From Mesorhizobium helmanticense (GTDB lineage: Bacteria; Pseudomonadota; Alphaproteobacteria; Rhizobiales; Rhizobiaceae), in NCBI RefSeq assembly GCF_003034915.1, contig NZ_PZJX01000024.1, positions 124,001-188,000 of the forward strand: a stretch of DNA of 64,000 nucleotides. The letters run 5' to 3'. The notes beneath the pieces were generated by a model that worked only from the letters and a program-made list of their open reading frames with translations, had not been told where the DNA came from and made no database searches. This document shows, one piece after another, positions 33,507-44,509 of the stretch (position 1 is the first letter of the stretch; each line of letters starts with the position of its first letter). A program made the position numbers and the translations under genes.

Positions 33507-34028
33507 CCATGATCTAATCACGACGGCCCGCCGGCTGTCGGCATGAAAGCGACATCGTATCCATGCGGCGCGACACGGCCGGCGAAACCTGCAAGCTGGT
33601 AATTGCAGGGCCGGAACCCCATTTTGCCGGCTGCCATTGTCGGCTGCCGTCACTGTCGAATCCGACCCGCTGCAGGGGCAAAAAGGGTTAACGGTTTCCA
33701 AAAGTGACTATTAGCTGTTTCTAAAATCGAACCGAACGGTTCGTTTCTGTTGACGGAGCGTGCAGGACGGTGTGAACACTGGCGCTCCGACACACTTGGT
33801 GATCCACAGGCCGATTTAGAATAACAGATTGATATTGCTGCCAAAAAACTTGGTAGTAGGAGCTCTTGGTACAATTTCAAGGTGCAGGGTCATGGTCCAA
33901 GCGGAACAACTTCGTGATTGGAAACCGGTGATCGACCCACCCACATCGGGGCTGTCCGAACGACGCGAATTCCTTCCAAGACACGCCGCTAGACGGACGG
34001 AAAACTAAGATACTGGAGTACCAAAAAA
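33507..34028. other. Intergenic region between the Rieske unit and the small exported genes
   Basis: This is the 522-bp remainder of an 827-bp gap. It must hold the minus-strand promoter of the riboswitch-led unit and the plus-strand promoter of the three small genes. A perfect dyad at 33728-33743 is the strongest element. The last 200 bp is AT-richer than the flanks. I see no convincing gene; short frames here have poor composition. Confidence 0.5.
33728..33743. promoter_or_regulatory. TetR-like palindromic site
   Basis: The 16-mer CGAACCGAACGGTTCG is a perfect palindrome except for its central AA. Size and shape suit a TetR-family operator. No TetR gene is nearby. It could control either the oxygenase unit (minus strand) or the small exported protein genes (plus strand). 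Confidence 0.5.
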
Positions 34029-34235
34029 ATGAAAAAGATCGCTCTTACTGCCGCCGCCCTTCTGGCCATCACCGGCAGCGCCTTCGCTGGCAGCGACAAC
34101 TATGGTTCCAATGGTGCGAACCAGCCTGCCGCAGCAGTCGACAGCACGTACACGGCTTCCACTCAGAAGTCGGCGCAGGCCGACCAGCAGCCCATCGTTC
34201 AGGGCAGCGACCGCAACCTGTTCGGTAACCGCTAA
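34029..34235 (+). CDS. Small exported protein, tandem copy 1 (DUF680-like)
   Basis: A 68-residue protein: a 20-residue Sec signal (MKKIALTAAALLAITGSAFA) and a mature part of about 48 residues. The mature part is polar, Ala/Ser/Asn/Gln-rich and Cys-free, beginning GSDNYGSNGANQP and ending GSDRNLFGNR. Composition, size and signature fit DUF680, a family I recall as found mainly in Rhizobium loti; this was not checked. RBS CTGGAG lies 11 nt before the ATG. It is the first of three head-to-tail paralogues. The function is unknown; it is probably periplasmic or secreted. Confidence 0.82.
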   Translation: MKKIALTAAALLAITGSAFAGSDNYGSNGANQPAAAVDSTYTASTQKSAQADQQPIVQGSDRNLFGNR

Positions 34236-34304
34236 CAACTGAGACAAGGGGCGGCGGATTGCCTGCCGCCCGGGATCTCAGATTCAGAATTCTGGAGTAT
34301 TAAA

Positions 34305-34508
34305 ATGAAAAAGATCGTTCTTGCTGCCGCCGCCGTTCTGGCCATTTCGGGCAGCGCTTTCGCCGGTAGCGACAACTATGGCTCCAACGGCGCCAACCAG
34401 CCGGCCGCCGCAGTCGACAGCTCGTATACGGCTTCCACTCAGAAGTCGGAAGCTGCTGCCGAGAAGCCCGTCAACCAGGGCAGCGACCGTAACCTCTTCG
34501 GCAGATAA
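34305..34508 (+). CDS. Small exported protein, tandem copy 2 (DUF680-like)
   Basis: A 67-residue close paralogue of copy 1. The signal, GSDNYGSNGANQPAAAVDSS core and GSDRNLFGR end are nearly unchanged, while the middle (STQKSEAAAEKPVNQ) has diverged. The RBS region (TCTGGAGTATTAAA) is also shared with the first copy, so the duplicated unit included the translation signal. A short G/C hairpin lies in the gap before it. The conserved two ends and variable middle suggest that the C-terminal motif is what is recognised. Confidence 0.82.
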   Translation: MKKIVLAAAAVLAISGSAFAGSDNYGSNGANQPAAAVDSSYTASTQKSEAAAEKPVNQGSDRNLFGR

Positions 34509-34599
34509 TAAGCCGGTCGATCAGACAGGGGAAGGCGGGTTGTCCGCCGCCCTGCCGGGATACGAAATCCCGGCATAAGAAAATTCAGGAGTACCAAAA

Positions 34600-34836
34600 A
34601 TGAAGAAGATTGTTCTTACTGCCGCCGCTCTTTTGATTGCCGCCGGCAGCGCCTATGCCCGCAACGACAATGTTGGCGGGACCGACATCAACAAGCAGGC
34701 CACCGTCAACGTCGACAACACCCTAACGTCTTCGGTGCGCGACACCAGTTCGCCGGTCTACAAGCTGCTCAATTCGTCGGGCGACGTGGAAAAGTCCGCG
34801 CCTCAGGGCAGCGATCGGAATCTCTTCGGCCGCTAA
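34600..34836 (+). CDS. Small exported protein, tandem copy 3 (DUF680-like, divergent)
   Basis: A 78-residue third paralogue with the same signal-peptide start (MKKIVLTAAALLIAAGSAYA) and C-terminus (QGSDRNLFGR). The mature centre, RNDNVGGTDINKQATVNVDN and onwards, is longer and quite different. It keeps the (A)GGAGTACCAAAA ribosome-binding context. It ends 24 nt before a strong terminator, so the three genes form one transcription unit. Retention of the tail despite a changed core points to a functional C-terminal motif. Confidence 0.8.
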   Translation: MKKIVLTAAALLIAAGSAYARNDNVGGTDINKQATVNVDNTLTSSVRDTSSPVYKLLNSSGDVEKSAPQGSDRNLFGR

Positions 34837-34860
34837 CGCCGAAGTCGATCCCGAACACAA

Positions 34861-34894
34861 GAGCGGCGGGCTGTGCCCGCCGCTCTCGTTTTTT
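34861..34894 (+). terminator. Intrinsic terminator of the small exported gene unit
   Basis: A perfect 11-bp G/C stem (34861-34871 with 34875-34885) with a 3-nt loop is followed by TCGTTTTTT. It lies 24 nt beyond the stop of the third small gene and also separates it from the convergent aglK. Confidence 0.9.
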
Positions 34895-34918
34895 CCCGGC
34901 GGATCGTTCGCCGGGTTC

Positions 34919-36031
<1,113 letters not shown>

Positions 36032-36057
36032 GATTCCCTCCAGTGATTCCTGCTAAT

Positions 36058-37722
<1,665 letters not shown>

Positions 37723-37726
37723 GGTC

Positions 37727-38881
37727 TCAGCCTCCTTTCACCGAGCCGGCGAGCAGCCCGCGGACGAAATAGCGCTGCAGCGAGAAGAACACGATCAGCG
37801 GCACGATGATGGTCACGAAGGCCGATGTCGTCAGGATCTCCCAGTCGCCGCCGCGCGAACCGAGCAACGCATTGAGCTTGGCGGTTAGCACGATCTGGTC
37901 GCCCTCGGTACCCAGGAAAACCATCGCCACCAGCAGATCGTTCCATACCCAGAGAAATTGGAAGATGGCGAAGGAGGCCAGAACCGGGAACGACAGCGGC
38001 AGCACGATCTTGACGAAGATCTCGAAATCGCTGGCGCCGTCGATGCGCGCCGATTCCATGATCTCGCGCGGCAGGCCGGCAATGTAACTGCGCAAGAGAT
38101 AGATGGCGAAGGGCAGGCCGAAACCGGTATGCGCCAGCCAGATGCCGAGATAGGTCTTCGACGACACGCCGAAGAAGGAGCCAACGCCGTTATAGAGCTT
38201 CAACAGCGGGATCAGCGACATTTGCAGCGGCACCACCAGCAGGCCGATGATGACCGCGATCAGCAGCGCCCGGCCGGGAAAGCGCATCCAGGCCAGCGCG
38301 TAGGCGGCGAAGGCCGCGATCAGGATCGGGATGACGGTCGCCGGAATGGTGACGGTCAGCGAGTTCATGAAGGACCGGCCGATGCCCTCCGAAAACAGCA
38401 CGGTCTTGTAATTGTCGGTAGTGAATTTTGGCGGCGCCGACGAGGCATAATAGACGCGCTGGCCGCGCTCGCCCTCGAAAGCTTTCGGGGACTGCATGAC
38501 GAAACCGCCATCGGCGTTGAGCTGCAGGGTAACGCCGTCGCCGAGGTCGGCGGTCGTGCCGGCGGGATACTGCGTCGGCGCGGCCGACTTGACGCCGAAG
38601 GCGCTGATGTCGCGGGCGGCACCGTCGCCGAAGATGTTGCCTTCGAGCACGAACTTGCCGTCCTTCTCGACCTGCGCCGAGGCGGGCGGCAGCCGGCCCG
38701 CTTCCGTCTGGCTGGAACTGGCGAACGAATTCCACCAGCCGGAAGCGATGATCTGGTCCTTGTCGCGCAAGGACGAGACGAGAATGCCGAGCGTCGGCAC
38801 GGTCCAGATCGCGACGAAGATCAGCACGGCGATATGGACGCCGAAGCGGCCGGCAAAGGACTTTCCGGTCGTGACAGCCAT
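37727..38881 (-). CDS. aglG: Alpha-glucoside ABC transporter permease AglG
   Basis: A 384-residue MalG-type inner-membrane permease. The first helix (VLIFVAIWTVPTLGILVSSL) is followed by a large periplasmic loop of about 130 residues. The remaining five helices carry the EAA loop (MESARIDGASDFEIFVKIVLP) that contacts the ATPase. The long loop after helix 1 is normal for AglG but longer than MalG. It sits directly downstream of aglF (1 nt between genes) and 4 nt before aglA. Confidence 0.92.
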   Translation of the reverse strand: MAVTTGKSFAGRFGVHIAVLIFVAIWTVPTLGILVSSLRDKDQIIASGWWNSFASSSQTEAGRLPPASAQVEKDGKFVLEGNIFGDGAARDISAFGVKSAAPTQYPAGTTADLGDGVTLQLNADGGFVMQSPKAFEGERGQRVYYASSAPPKFTTDNYKTVLFSEGIGRSFMNSLTVTIPATVIPILIAAFAAYALAWMRFPGRALLIAVIIGLLVVPLQMSLIPLLKLYNGVGSFFGVSSKTYLGIWLAHTGFGLPFAIYLLRSYIAGLPREIMESARIDGASDFEIFVKIVLPLSFPVLASFAIFQFLWVWNDLLVAMVFLGTEGDQIVLTAKLNALLGSRGGDWEILTTSAFVTIIVPLIVFFSLQRYFVRGLLAGSVKGG

Positions 38882-38882
38882 C

Positions 38883-39896
38883 TCAATGTCCTCCCGTCTC
38901 TTTGTTCGCCTGGCGGATGTTCCAGACCATGATCGGAATGACCGCGATCATGATGATGATGGCGATGGTGGCGCCGCGGCCAAAATCGCCGCCGCCGCGG
39001 AACATCCAGTCGAACATCAGATTGGCCAGAACCTGGCTGTTCCATTGGCCGTTGGTCATGGTCAGCACGATGTCGAAGACCTTCAGCACCAGGATGGTGA
39101 TCGTCGTCCAGACCACGGCGATCGTCCCCCATATCTGCGGCACCATGATTTTCCAGAAGATCTGGAACGGATTGGCGCCGTCGATGACGGCCGCTTCCAG
39201 TGTCTCTTCGGGAATGCCCCGCAAGGCCGACGACAGGATGACCATGGCAAAGCCTGTCTGGATCCAGATCAGGATGATCATCAGGAAGAAATTGTTCCAG
39301 AACGGCAGCGATATCCAGACCTGCGGCTGGCCGCCGAAATACTGGATGATGGCGTTGAGCAGGCCGATCTGTGTCTGGCCCTCGCCGCGATATTCGTAGA
39401 TGAATTTCCAGATGACGCTGGCGCCGACGAAGGAGATGGCGAGCGGCAGGAAGATCAGGCTCTTGGCGATGGTGCCCCACCAGATCTTGTCGGTGAGCAC
39501 GGCGATGATCAGCCCGAGGAAGGTGCAAGCGGCCGGCACCACCGCCAGCCAGATGATGTTGTTGAGGATCGAGTTGCGGAACTCGCGGTCGCCGAACGCC
39601 CACTGATAATTGGCCAGGCCGACGAAATTGACGCCGCCGCGATCGAGGAACGACAGTCTCAGCGTCTCTATCACCGGATAGATCAGGTAGATGGTGAGGA
39701 TGATCATGGCCGGGCCGACGAATAGCCAGGGGCGGATCATTCCTTGCCGGCGCAGGTTGTCGATGGCTGCCGCACCTTTGACGCCGCGCGACGGGAATAT
39801 AATGTCCACAAGCTTGTTGGCGCCCCAGAAATAGGCGACGCAGCCGCCGACGCCGACGATGATGACGAATATGGCCGAAAAGATCTGAGCCGCCAT
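38883..39896 (-). CDS. aglF: Alpha-glucoside ABC transporter permease AglF
   Basis: A 337-residue MalF-type permease with about eight hydrophobic helices. There are two near the N-terminus (FSAIFVIIVGVGGCVAYFW and FVGPAMIILTIYLIYPVI), and the EAA loop LEAAVIDGANPFQIFWKIMVP lies in the second half. It pairs with AglG. The ATG at MAAQIF was chosen behind GGGAGAGGGACCC; a 10-residue extension is possible. It is separated from aglE by 264 bp that contain a hairpin and T-run, which may lower permease expression relative to the binding protein. Confidence 0.92.
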   Translation of the reverse strand: MAAQIFSAIFVIIVGVGGCVAYFWGANKLVDIIFPSRGVKGAAAIDNLRRQGMIRPWLFVGPAMIILTIYLIYPVIETLRLSFLDRGGVNFVGLANYQWAFGDREFRNSILNNIIWLAVVPAACTFLGLIIAVLTDKIWWGTIAKSLIFLPLAISFVGASVIWKFIYEYRGEGQTQIGLLNAIIQYFGGQPQVWISLPFWNNFFLMIILIWIQTGFAMVILSSALRGIPEETLEAAVIDGANPFQIFWKIMVPQIWGTIAVVWTTITILVLKVFDIVLTMTNGQWNSQVLANLMFDWMFRGGGDFGRGATIAIIIMIAVIPIMVWNIRQANKETGGH

Positions 39897-40160
39897 GGGT
39901 CCCTCTCCCTGCGTATGATCCAACAATCAGCAATGGCTTTGTCGACGGGATCGTGCGCCGATTTAAATTGTGAAGCGCTAGCGGGTGCCAGGCAGATTTC
40001 TGCCATGGCCGGCCACGCTTCATGCCGGAAATTCCATGCTTCACAAAAAAGTACAGTCGGGCCGACGGTCGGACCCGGGCCATCGAGGCCCGGATCCAAT
40101 AAGGACGGGTAAGCCTACGATCGGCCGCTTGCTGGCTAGCCGCCTACTTGCCAGCCGCCC
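39897..40160. other. aglE-aglF intercistronic spacer
   Basis: A 264-bp spacer inside an otherwise tightly packed operon. It holds a 7-bp perfect hairpin and a TTTTTT run on the minus strand, plus short direct repeats (GCTGGCTAGCCGC and CTTGCCAGCCGCC) near the aglE end. It probably contains an attenuation or processing site. No gene is visible. Confidence 0.5.
40037..40093 (-). terminator. Attenuator-like hairpin between aglE and aglF
   Basis: On the minus strand a CCGGGCC/GGCCCGG stem (40087-40093 with 40075-40081, 5-nt loop) is followed by a small CCGA/TCGG stem and a run of six T's near 40045-40050. This arrangement just after the solute-binding-protein gene is common in ABC operons, where it leaves the binding protein more abundant than the permease. 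Confidence 0.5.
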
Positions 40161-41516
40161 CTACTTGATTGCGTCCCAGCTCTTCTGGATGTCGGTGGCG
40201 ACATCCTGGGCCGACTTGCCGCCGACGAGATCGATCATGCCGGTCCAGAAGGCGCCGGCGCCGATCTTGCCCGGCATCAGATCGGACCCGTCGAAGCGGA
40301 AGGTCGAGGCGTTGGCGAGGATATCGCCCTGCTTCCTCAGCGCGTCGCTGGCATAGGCTTCCTTGTTGACCGCCTTGAACGGCGTCACGAAGCCGCCCTC
40401 GGCCATCCAGATCTCGTGCGCGAGCGGCATCTTCAGGAATTCGATGAACGCGCGGGCACTCTTGCTGTCCTTGGTGATCATGGCCAGCGTGCCGGCGCCG
40501 AGCACCGGCGTGCCGAGATCAGGCTTGGAGGCGTAGGGCGGATAGTAGAAGAAGTCCGCGTCTTCGCCGACTTTGGTGCCTTCCGGGAAGAAGGTCGGGA
40601 TGAACGACGCCTGGTGATGCAAATAGCATTTCGGCGGCACCGAGAAGAGGCCCTTCGGGCTGTCGCGGAAGTCGGTTGCGGCAACCGCCTTGGCACCGCC
40701 GTCGACCATCTTGTCGTCGGTCGCGATCTTGCCGAAAATGTCGATGGCATTGACCACCGCGGGATCGTTGAACGGGATCTCGTTCTTCACCCATTTGTCG
40801 TAGGTCTCGGGCGACTGGGTGCGCAGCATGATGTCTTCGACCCAGTCGGTCGCCGGCCAGCCGGTGGCGCCGCCGGAACCGAGCCCGATGCACCACGGCG
40901 TGCCGCCATCGGCGATGATCTTCTTTTCAAGCTCGGCGAGCTCTTCCTGCGTCTTCGGAACCGTGTAGCCGGCTTCCTCGAAATTGTCCGGCGAGTACCA
41001 AACCAGCGACTTCACGTCGGCCTTGTAGGGGAAGGCGAAGAAGCCCGGCTTGCCGTCCTTGTCCTTGAAGGTGCCGAGATCGACCCAGGACTGGCCGGCG
41101 CCGTAATTGTCCTTCACCCAATTGGCGGTCTCATCGCCAAGTGGCGTCAGCAGGCCCTTCGATGCCAGGTCCTGGATCAGGCCGGGCTGCGGCAGCACGG
41201 CGATGTTGGGCGGGCTGCCGGCCTGCGTGTCGATGACGATCTGCTGTTCGTAATTCTCCGAGGAGGAATATTTGAGATCGACGCCGGTGGCTTCCGAGAA
41301 ATAGTCGAGAACGCCGCGCACCAGGCCCTCGTCCTCGCCGCGCCATGGCCCGAAGATCGTCAGCGTCTCGCCCTTGAGATCGACCTTCTTGAGCTCTCCG
41401 TAGTTCGCCCAGTTGAAGCGGGGGTCTTCGCCCGGCTTGAATTTCAGCTCGGCTTGCGCCGGTGCGCCTAGGGCGAGCGTGGCAAAAGCGGCGCTCAGCA
41501 GAAGCATTTTCTTCAT
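40161..41516 (-). CDS. aglE: Alpha-glucoside-binding protein AglE
   Basis: A 451-residue periplasmic MalE-type binding protein of the extracellular solute-binding family 1. A 22-residue signal (MKKMLLLSAAFATLALGAPAQA) precedes the mature lobes. Motifs such as TIFGPWRGEDEG, FAFPYKADVKSLVWYSP and WPATDWVEDIML fit the AglE family. It is first in the operon after the regulatory region with LacI-type operators. I used the ATG giving the signal peptide; an upstream in-frame extension encodes the promoter region and is rejected. Confidence 0.94.
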   Translation of the reverse strand: MKKMLLLSAAFATLALGAPAQAELKFKPGEDPRFNWANYGELKKVDLKGETLTIFGPWRGEDEGLVRGVLDYFSEATGVDLKYSSSENYEQQIVIDTQAGSPPNIAVLPQPGLIQDLASKGLLTPLGDETANWVKDNYGAGQSWVDLGTFKDKDGKPGFFAFPYKADVKSLVWYSPDNFEEAGYTVPKTQEELAELEKKIIADGGTPWCIGLGSGGATGWPATDWVEDIMLRTQSPETYDKWVKNEIPFNDPAVVNAIDIFGKIATDDKMVDGGAKAVAATDFRDSPKGLFSVPPKCYLHHQASFIPTFFPEGTKVGEDADFFYYPPYASKPDLGTPVLGAGTLAMITKDSKSARAFIEFLKMPLAHEIWMAEGGFVTPFKAVNKEAYASDALRKQGDILANASTFRFDGSDLMPGKIGAGAFWTGMIDLVGGKSAQDVATDIQKSWDAIK

Positions 41517-41628
41517 CGGTATTTCCTCCCAGTGGTGACAAACACCGGACGAAACCTCCATTCCGCCCGCCGACGCTGCAGGACTGTGACTCAGTCGGAA
41601 GGGAACCGCAACCTTCCCAAGAGTCTTC

Positions 41629-41642
41629 CAAAGCGCTTTGGC
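41629..41642. promoter_or_regulatory. AglR operator, aglE side
   Basis: CCAAAGCGCTTTGG is a perfect 14-bp palindrome with the central CG typical of LacI/GalR-family operators. It lies 113 bp upstream of the aglE start. Confidence 0.75.
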
Positions 41643-41849
41643 TTTCCTGATCTCGCCATTGAATCGACTGGAAGTCAAGAGGGTGGGCAGGCTAATCGAT
41701 TTAATTTCTACGATTGAGAGCACAAAATGTGCGCTGCAACATGCTTTTTTGGCGGCGCAGCAGAAATTTTTGCTGCAAACAGGGTCCAACACTGCTTATG
41801 GTTGTCGGACGCTGGCTCCGCCGCTTTTATTGCAAGCGGAATTCAAAAT

Positions 41850-41863
41850 TGAAAGCGCTTTGA
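41850..41863. promoter_or_regulatory. AglR operator, aglR side
   Basis: TGAAAGCGCTTTGA has the same AAAGCGCTTT core and lies just upstream of the aglR ribosome-binding site (GGAGG), so it is placed for autorepression. Confidence 0.72.
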
Positions 41864-41879
41864 GGCTTGGAGGCCTCCC

Positions 41880-42902
41880 GTGAACCTCAAGCAGCTCTCC
41901 CATATGCTGTCGCTCTCGCAGACCACGGTGAGCCGTGCGCTGAATGGCTACCCCGAGGTCAACGAGGAAACGCGTCGGCGGGTGATGGATGCCGCCAAGC
42001 GCCATGGCTATCGCCCCAATCCGAGTGCCCGCCGGCTGGCGACCGGCAAGACCGGGATGATCGGCTATGTCCTGCCGACTGGAACCAGCGTCGACATCGA
42101 TCCGCATTTCGTCGAATTCCTGTCCGGCCTCGGCGATTATGCCCGTTCGCACGAGCTCGACCTGGTGCTGTCGCCGGCCGACGCCGACGACCAGGAGACG
42201 ACCTATCGGCGTATCGTCGCCAACCGACAGGTCGACGCCGTCTACATCTCCTCGCCGCGGCCGGCCGACCGGCGCGTGGCGCTGGTCAACACGCTCGGCA
42301 TCCCCTTCATCGTCCATGGCCGCAGCGAGGGCTTCGATTTCGACTACCCCTTCACCGACATCGACAATGAGGGCGCCTTCCATGAGGCGGCGCGCCTGCT
42401 CGTCCAGCTCGGCCATCGGCGGCTGGCGCTGATCAACGGCGACGACCGCGAGACCTTCGCCATCCACCGCGAGCGCGGCGTGCGCCGGGCGCTCGCCGCC
42501 AGCGGCCTGACACTGGGCGAGCGCCATGTCTGCTCCGTGGTCATGACCGAGGAGAACGGCTATCGCGCGACCAGGCGCCTGCTCGAGCAGAGCGACGCGC
42601 CGACGGCGATCGCCTGCTCGAGCCTGATCATGGCGCTGGGCGTCGTGCGCGCGGTGCGCGACCTCGGCCTGACCATCCCTGGCGACCTGTCGCTGATCGC
42701 CCATGACGACGTCTTCCCCTGGCTGAAGCCGGAGAATTTTTCCGTGCCGCTGTCGACGACGCGCTCGTCGATCCGCCTCGCCGGCGCCCGCGTCGCCGAG
42801 CGCCTGGCAGCGCGGATATCCGGTCTGGAAGAGGGGGCGCGAGGCGAGGTCTGGCCGGTCGACCTGGTGGTAAGGGGATCGGTAGCGGGCGCGCCGGGTT
42901 AG
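41880..42902 (+). CDS. aglR: LacI-family repressor of the agl operon
   Basis: A 340-residue regulator. The N-terminal helix-turn-helix (LSHMLSLSQTTVSRALNGYPEVNEETRRRV) and hinge (ARRLATGKT) are canonical LacI. The C-terminal periplasmic-binding-like domain runs from about residue 58, with INGDDRETFAIHRERGVRRAL and a TTRSSIRLAG tail. It starts at GTG behind GGAGG. It is divergent from aglE, with two matching palindromes in between, so autoregulation and repression of aglEFGAK are likely; the inducer would be an alpha-glucoside or derivative. Confidence 0.93.
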   Translation: MNLKQLSHMLSLSQTTVSRALNGYPEVNEETRRRVMDAAKRHGYRPNPSARRLATGKTGMIGYVLPTGTSVDIDPHFVEFLSGLGDYARSHELDLVLSPADADDQETTYRRIVANRQVDAVYISSPRPADRRVALVNTLGIPFIVHGRSEGFDFDYPFTDIDNEGAFHEAARLLVQLGHRRLALINGDDRETFAIHRERGVRRALAASGLTLGERHVCSVVMTEENGYRATRRLLEQSDAPTAIACSSLIMALGVVRAVRDLGLTIPGDLSLIAHDDVFPWLKPENFSVPLSTTRSSIRLAGARVAERLAARISGLEEGARGEVWPVDLVVRGSVAGAPG

Positions 42903-43050
42903 GCATCAAATCCAATCGCTCAAAGCAGCCGAGTTCGGCTCCTTTCCGTACGTTGCCCGCAGGTGGACAAGTGTCTGCGTGCACCCGCTCTTGATTTGGC
43001 TTTTAGAGGGTGGCAACCAGTAGGCCAAAGCCACCAACCAGTCCTCCACG

Positions 43051-44406
43051 GTGCACTGCTTGCCCAATTTCCCATTCTCCGAAGCGGATCCAATCCAACA
43101 TCCCGGCCCACCGCCGAAGGCTTCGGAGGTGGTCATTGTTGGTGGCGGTGTTATCGGCGTTACCACAGCTCTTTTCCTTGCGAAGCGGAACATTCCGGTG
43201 ACGCTGCTGGAAAAGGGACGCGTTGCGGCCGAACAGTCCTCCCGAAACTGGGGCTGGATTCGAAAGCAGGGGCGGGACGCGGATGAACTGCCAATTGTCA
43301 TCGAGGCTTGTCGCCTATGGCGGCAACTGGCCGAGGAATGCGGGGAAGACATCGGGCTGAACCAGACAGGTGTGACCTATCTGGCGAACTCGGACAAGGA
43401 CATGGCCGGCTTCGAAGAGTTCATGAAGATCGCCGCGATCCATGAACTCGACACTCGCCTTCTGGACACCGACGAAACTGCGCAACTCATCAAGGGCATG
43501 TCGCGCAAGTTCAAGGGCGCGCTGACGACACCTTCCGACATGCGTGCTGAGCCTTGGTTAGCGGTGCCCGCGCTTGCTCGGCTTGCTGTGCGAAAAGGCG
43601 CCAAAATCATAGAGGATTGCGCAGCGCGAACCCTCGAAATCTCAGCCGGCAAGATCAAGGGCGTGTGGACCGAAGCGGGATACATCGAGGCCTCCAGCGT
43701 GCTGGTTGCGGGCGGCGCCTGGTCGTCCCTGTTTTTGCAAAGACACGGCGTATCCATCCCTCAACTCAGCGTCAGGGTAACCGTAGCCGCAACGGAGCCC
43801 ATGCCTGAAATCTATTCAGGTGCGGCGGCTGACGACAACATCGCCTTCAGGCGCAGGCAGGATGGCGGATACACGCTCGCCCCGGCAGGCAGCAATTTGC
43901 TTTACCTGGGGCCTGACGCATTCCGACATGCCACCAAATACCTTCCTGCTCTCCGCGCCAATCCGTTTGGAACACGCTATTTTCCGTTCGCTCCGCCAGG
44001 CTACCCCGACGGCTGGTCGACGCCGCGCGAATGGGCACCGGATTCCCTGAGCCCTTTCGAGAGAATGCGGGTTCTCAATCCAGCCGCCCAGCCCGCAGGT
44101 CTCCGCTCGGTTGAGCGCAATTTCAGACGCCTTTTTCCGCAGTTCGAAACAGTTCGCTTGAAGGCCGGCTGGGGCGGCATGATTGACGCTATGCCCGACG
44201 TTGTCCCTGTCGTGGATCAGGTACGGGCGGTTAGCGGTCTTTTCGTCGCGACGGGAATGAGTGGTCACGGCTTCGGTATCGGTCCTGGAATCGGTCGTGT
44301 CGTCTCCGACATGATTCAAGGAAACGAAATTGGGCACGACCTCAGCCGCTTCCGACTGTCACGCTTCTATGATGGAAGTCCTGTCCGATTAGGTCCGGCC
44401 CTCTGA
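43051..44406 (+). CDS. FAD-dependent amine/amino-acid oxidoreductase (DadA/glycine-oxidase-like)
   Basis: A 451-residue flavoprotein of the DAO fold. The dinucleotide-binding motif VVIVGGGVIGVTTALFLAKR is near residue 27, an SSRNWGWIRKQGR flavin-contact motif near 63, and the C-terminal GGMIDAMPDVVPVVDQ and ATGMSGHGFGIGPGIGR near 380-415 are typical. It probably oxidises an amine or amino acid to the imine with FAD; the electron acceptor is unknown. It starts at GTG. It stands alone, and its codon use (more AT-ending codons and CTC/TCC variation) differs slightly from its neighbours, possibly a later acquisition. Confidence 0.83.
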   Translation: MHCLPNFPFSEADPIQHPGPPPKASEVVIVGGGVIGVTTALFLAKRNIPVTLLEKGRVAAEQSSRNWGWIRKQGRDADELPIVIEACRLWRQLAEECGEDIGLNQTGVTYLANSDKDMAGFEEFMKIAAIHELDTRLLDTDETAQLIKGMSRKFKGALTTPSDMRAEPWLAVPALARLAVRKGAKIIEDCAARTLEISAGKIKGVWTEAGYIEASSVLVAGGAWSSLFLQRHGVSIPQLSVRVTVAATEPMPEIYSGAAADDNIAFRRRQDGGYTLAPAGSNLLYLGPDAFRHATKYLPALRANPFGTRYFPFAPPGYPDGWSTPREWAPDSLSPFERMRVLNPAAQPAGLRSVERNFRRLFPQFETVRLKAGWGGMIDAMPDVVPVVDQVRAVSGLFVATGMSGHGFGIGPGIGRVVSDMIQGNEIGHDLSRFRLSRFYDGSPVRLGPAL

Positions 44407-44509
44407 GCTGGTCGCGCGAAATCCATGTTCATGGCCATGCCAATGGGCGCCTGAATCCCACCCATCCAAGGGTGACTGCAATTTCGATTTTAATGCACGC
44501 TGCCCTCGA

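Larger units (their letters stand above)
41517..41879. promoter_or_regulatory. Divergent aglE-aglR control region
   Basis: This 363-bp region carries both promoters and two copies of a palindromic operator core AAAGCGCTTT, one at 41629-41642 and one at 41850-41863, about 221 bp apart. The interval between them is AT-rich. The spacing is compatible with DNA looping by a dimeric or tetrameric LacI-type AglR. Confidence 0.8.

Noticed and set aside
33324..33701. A 125-codon minus-strand frame in the gap between the Rieske unit and the small exported genes
   Set aside because: It runs through the cobalamin riboswitch aptamer, whose conservation explains the sequence. It is not a credible protein.
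42906..43352. A 148-codon minus-strand frame whose C-terminal part (YWLPPSKSQIKSGC) has non-shadow-like composition
   Set aside because: It overlaps the start of the FAD oxidoreductase on the opposite strand, has no plausible ribosome-binding site and no recognised family. It may be a relic, but I cannot support a gene.
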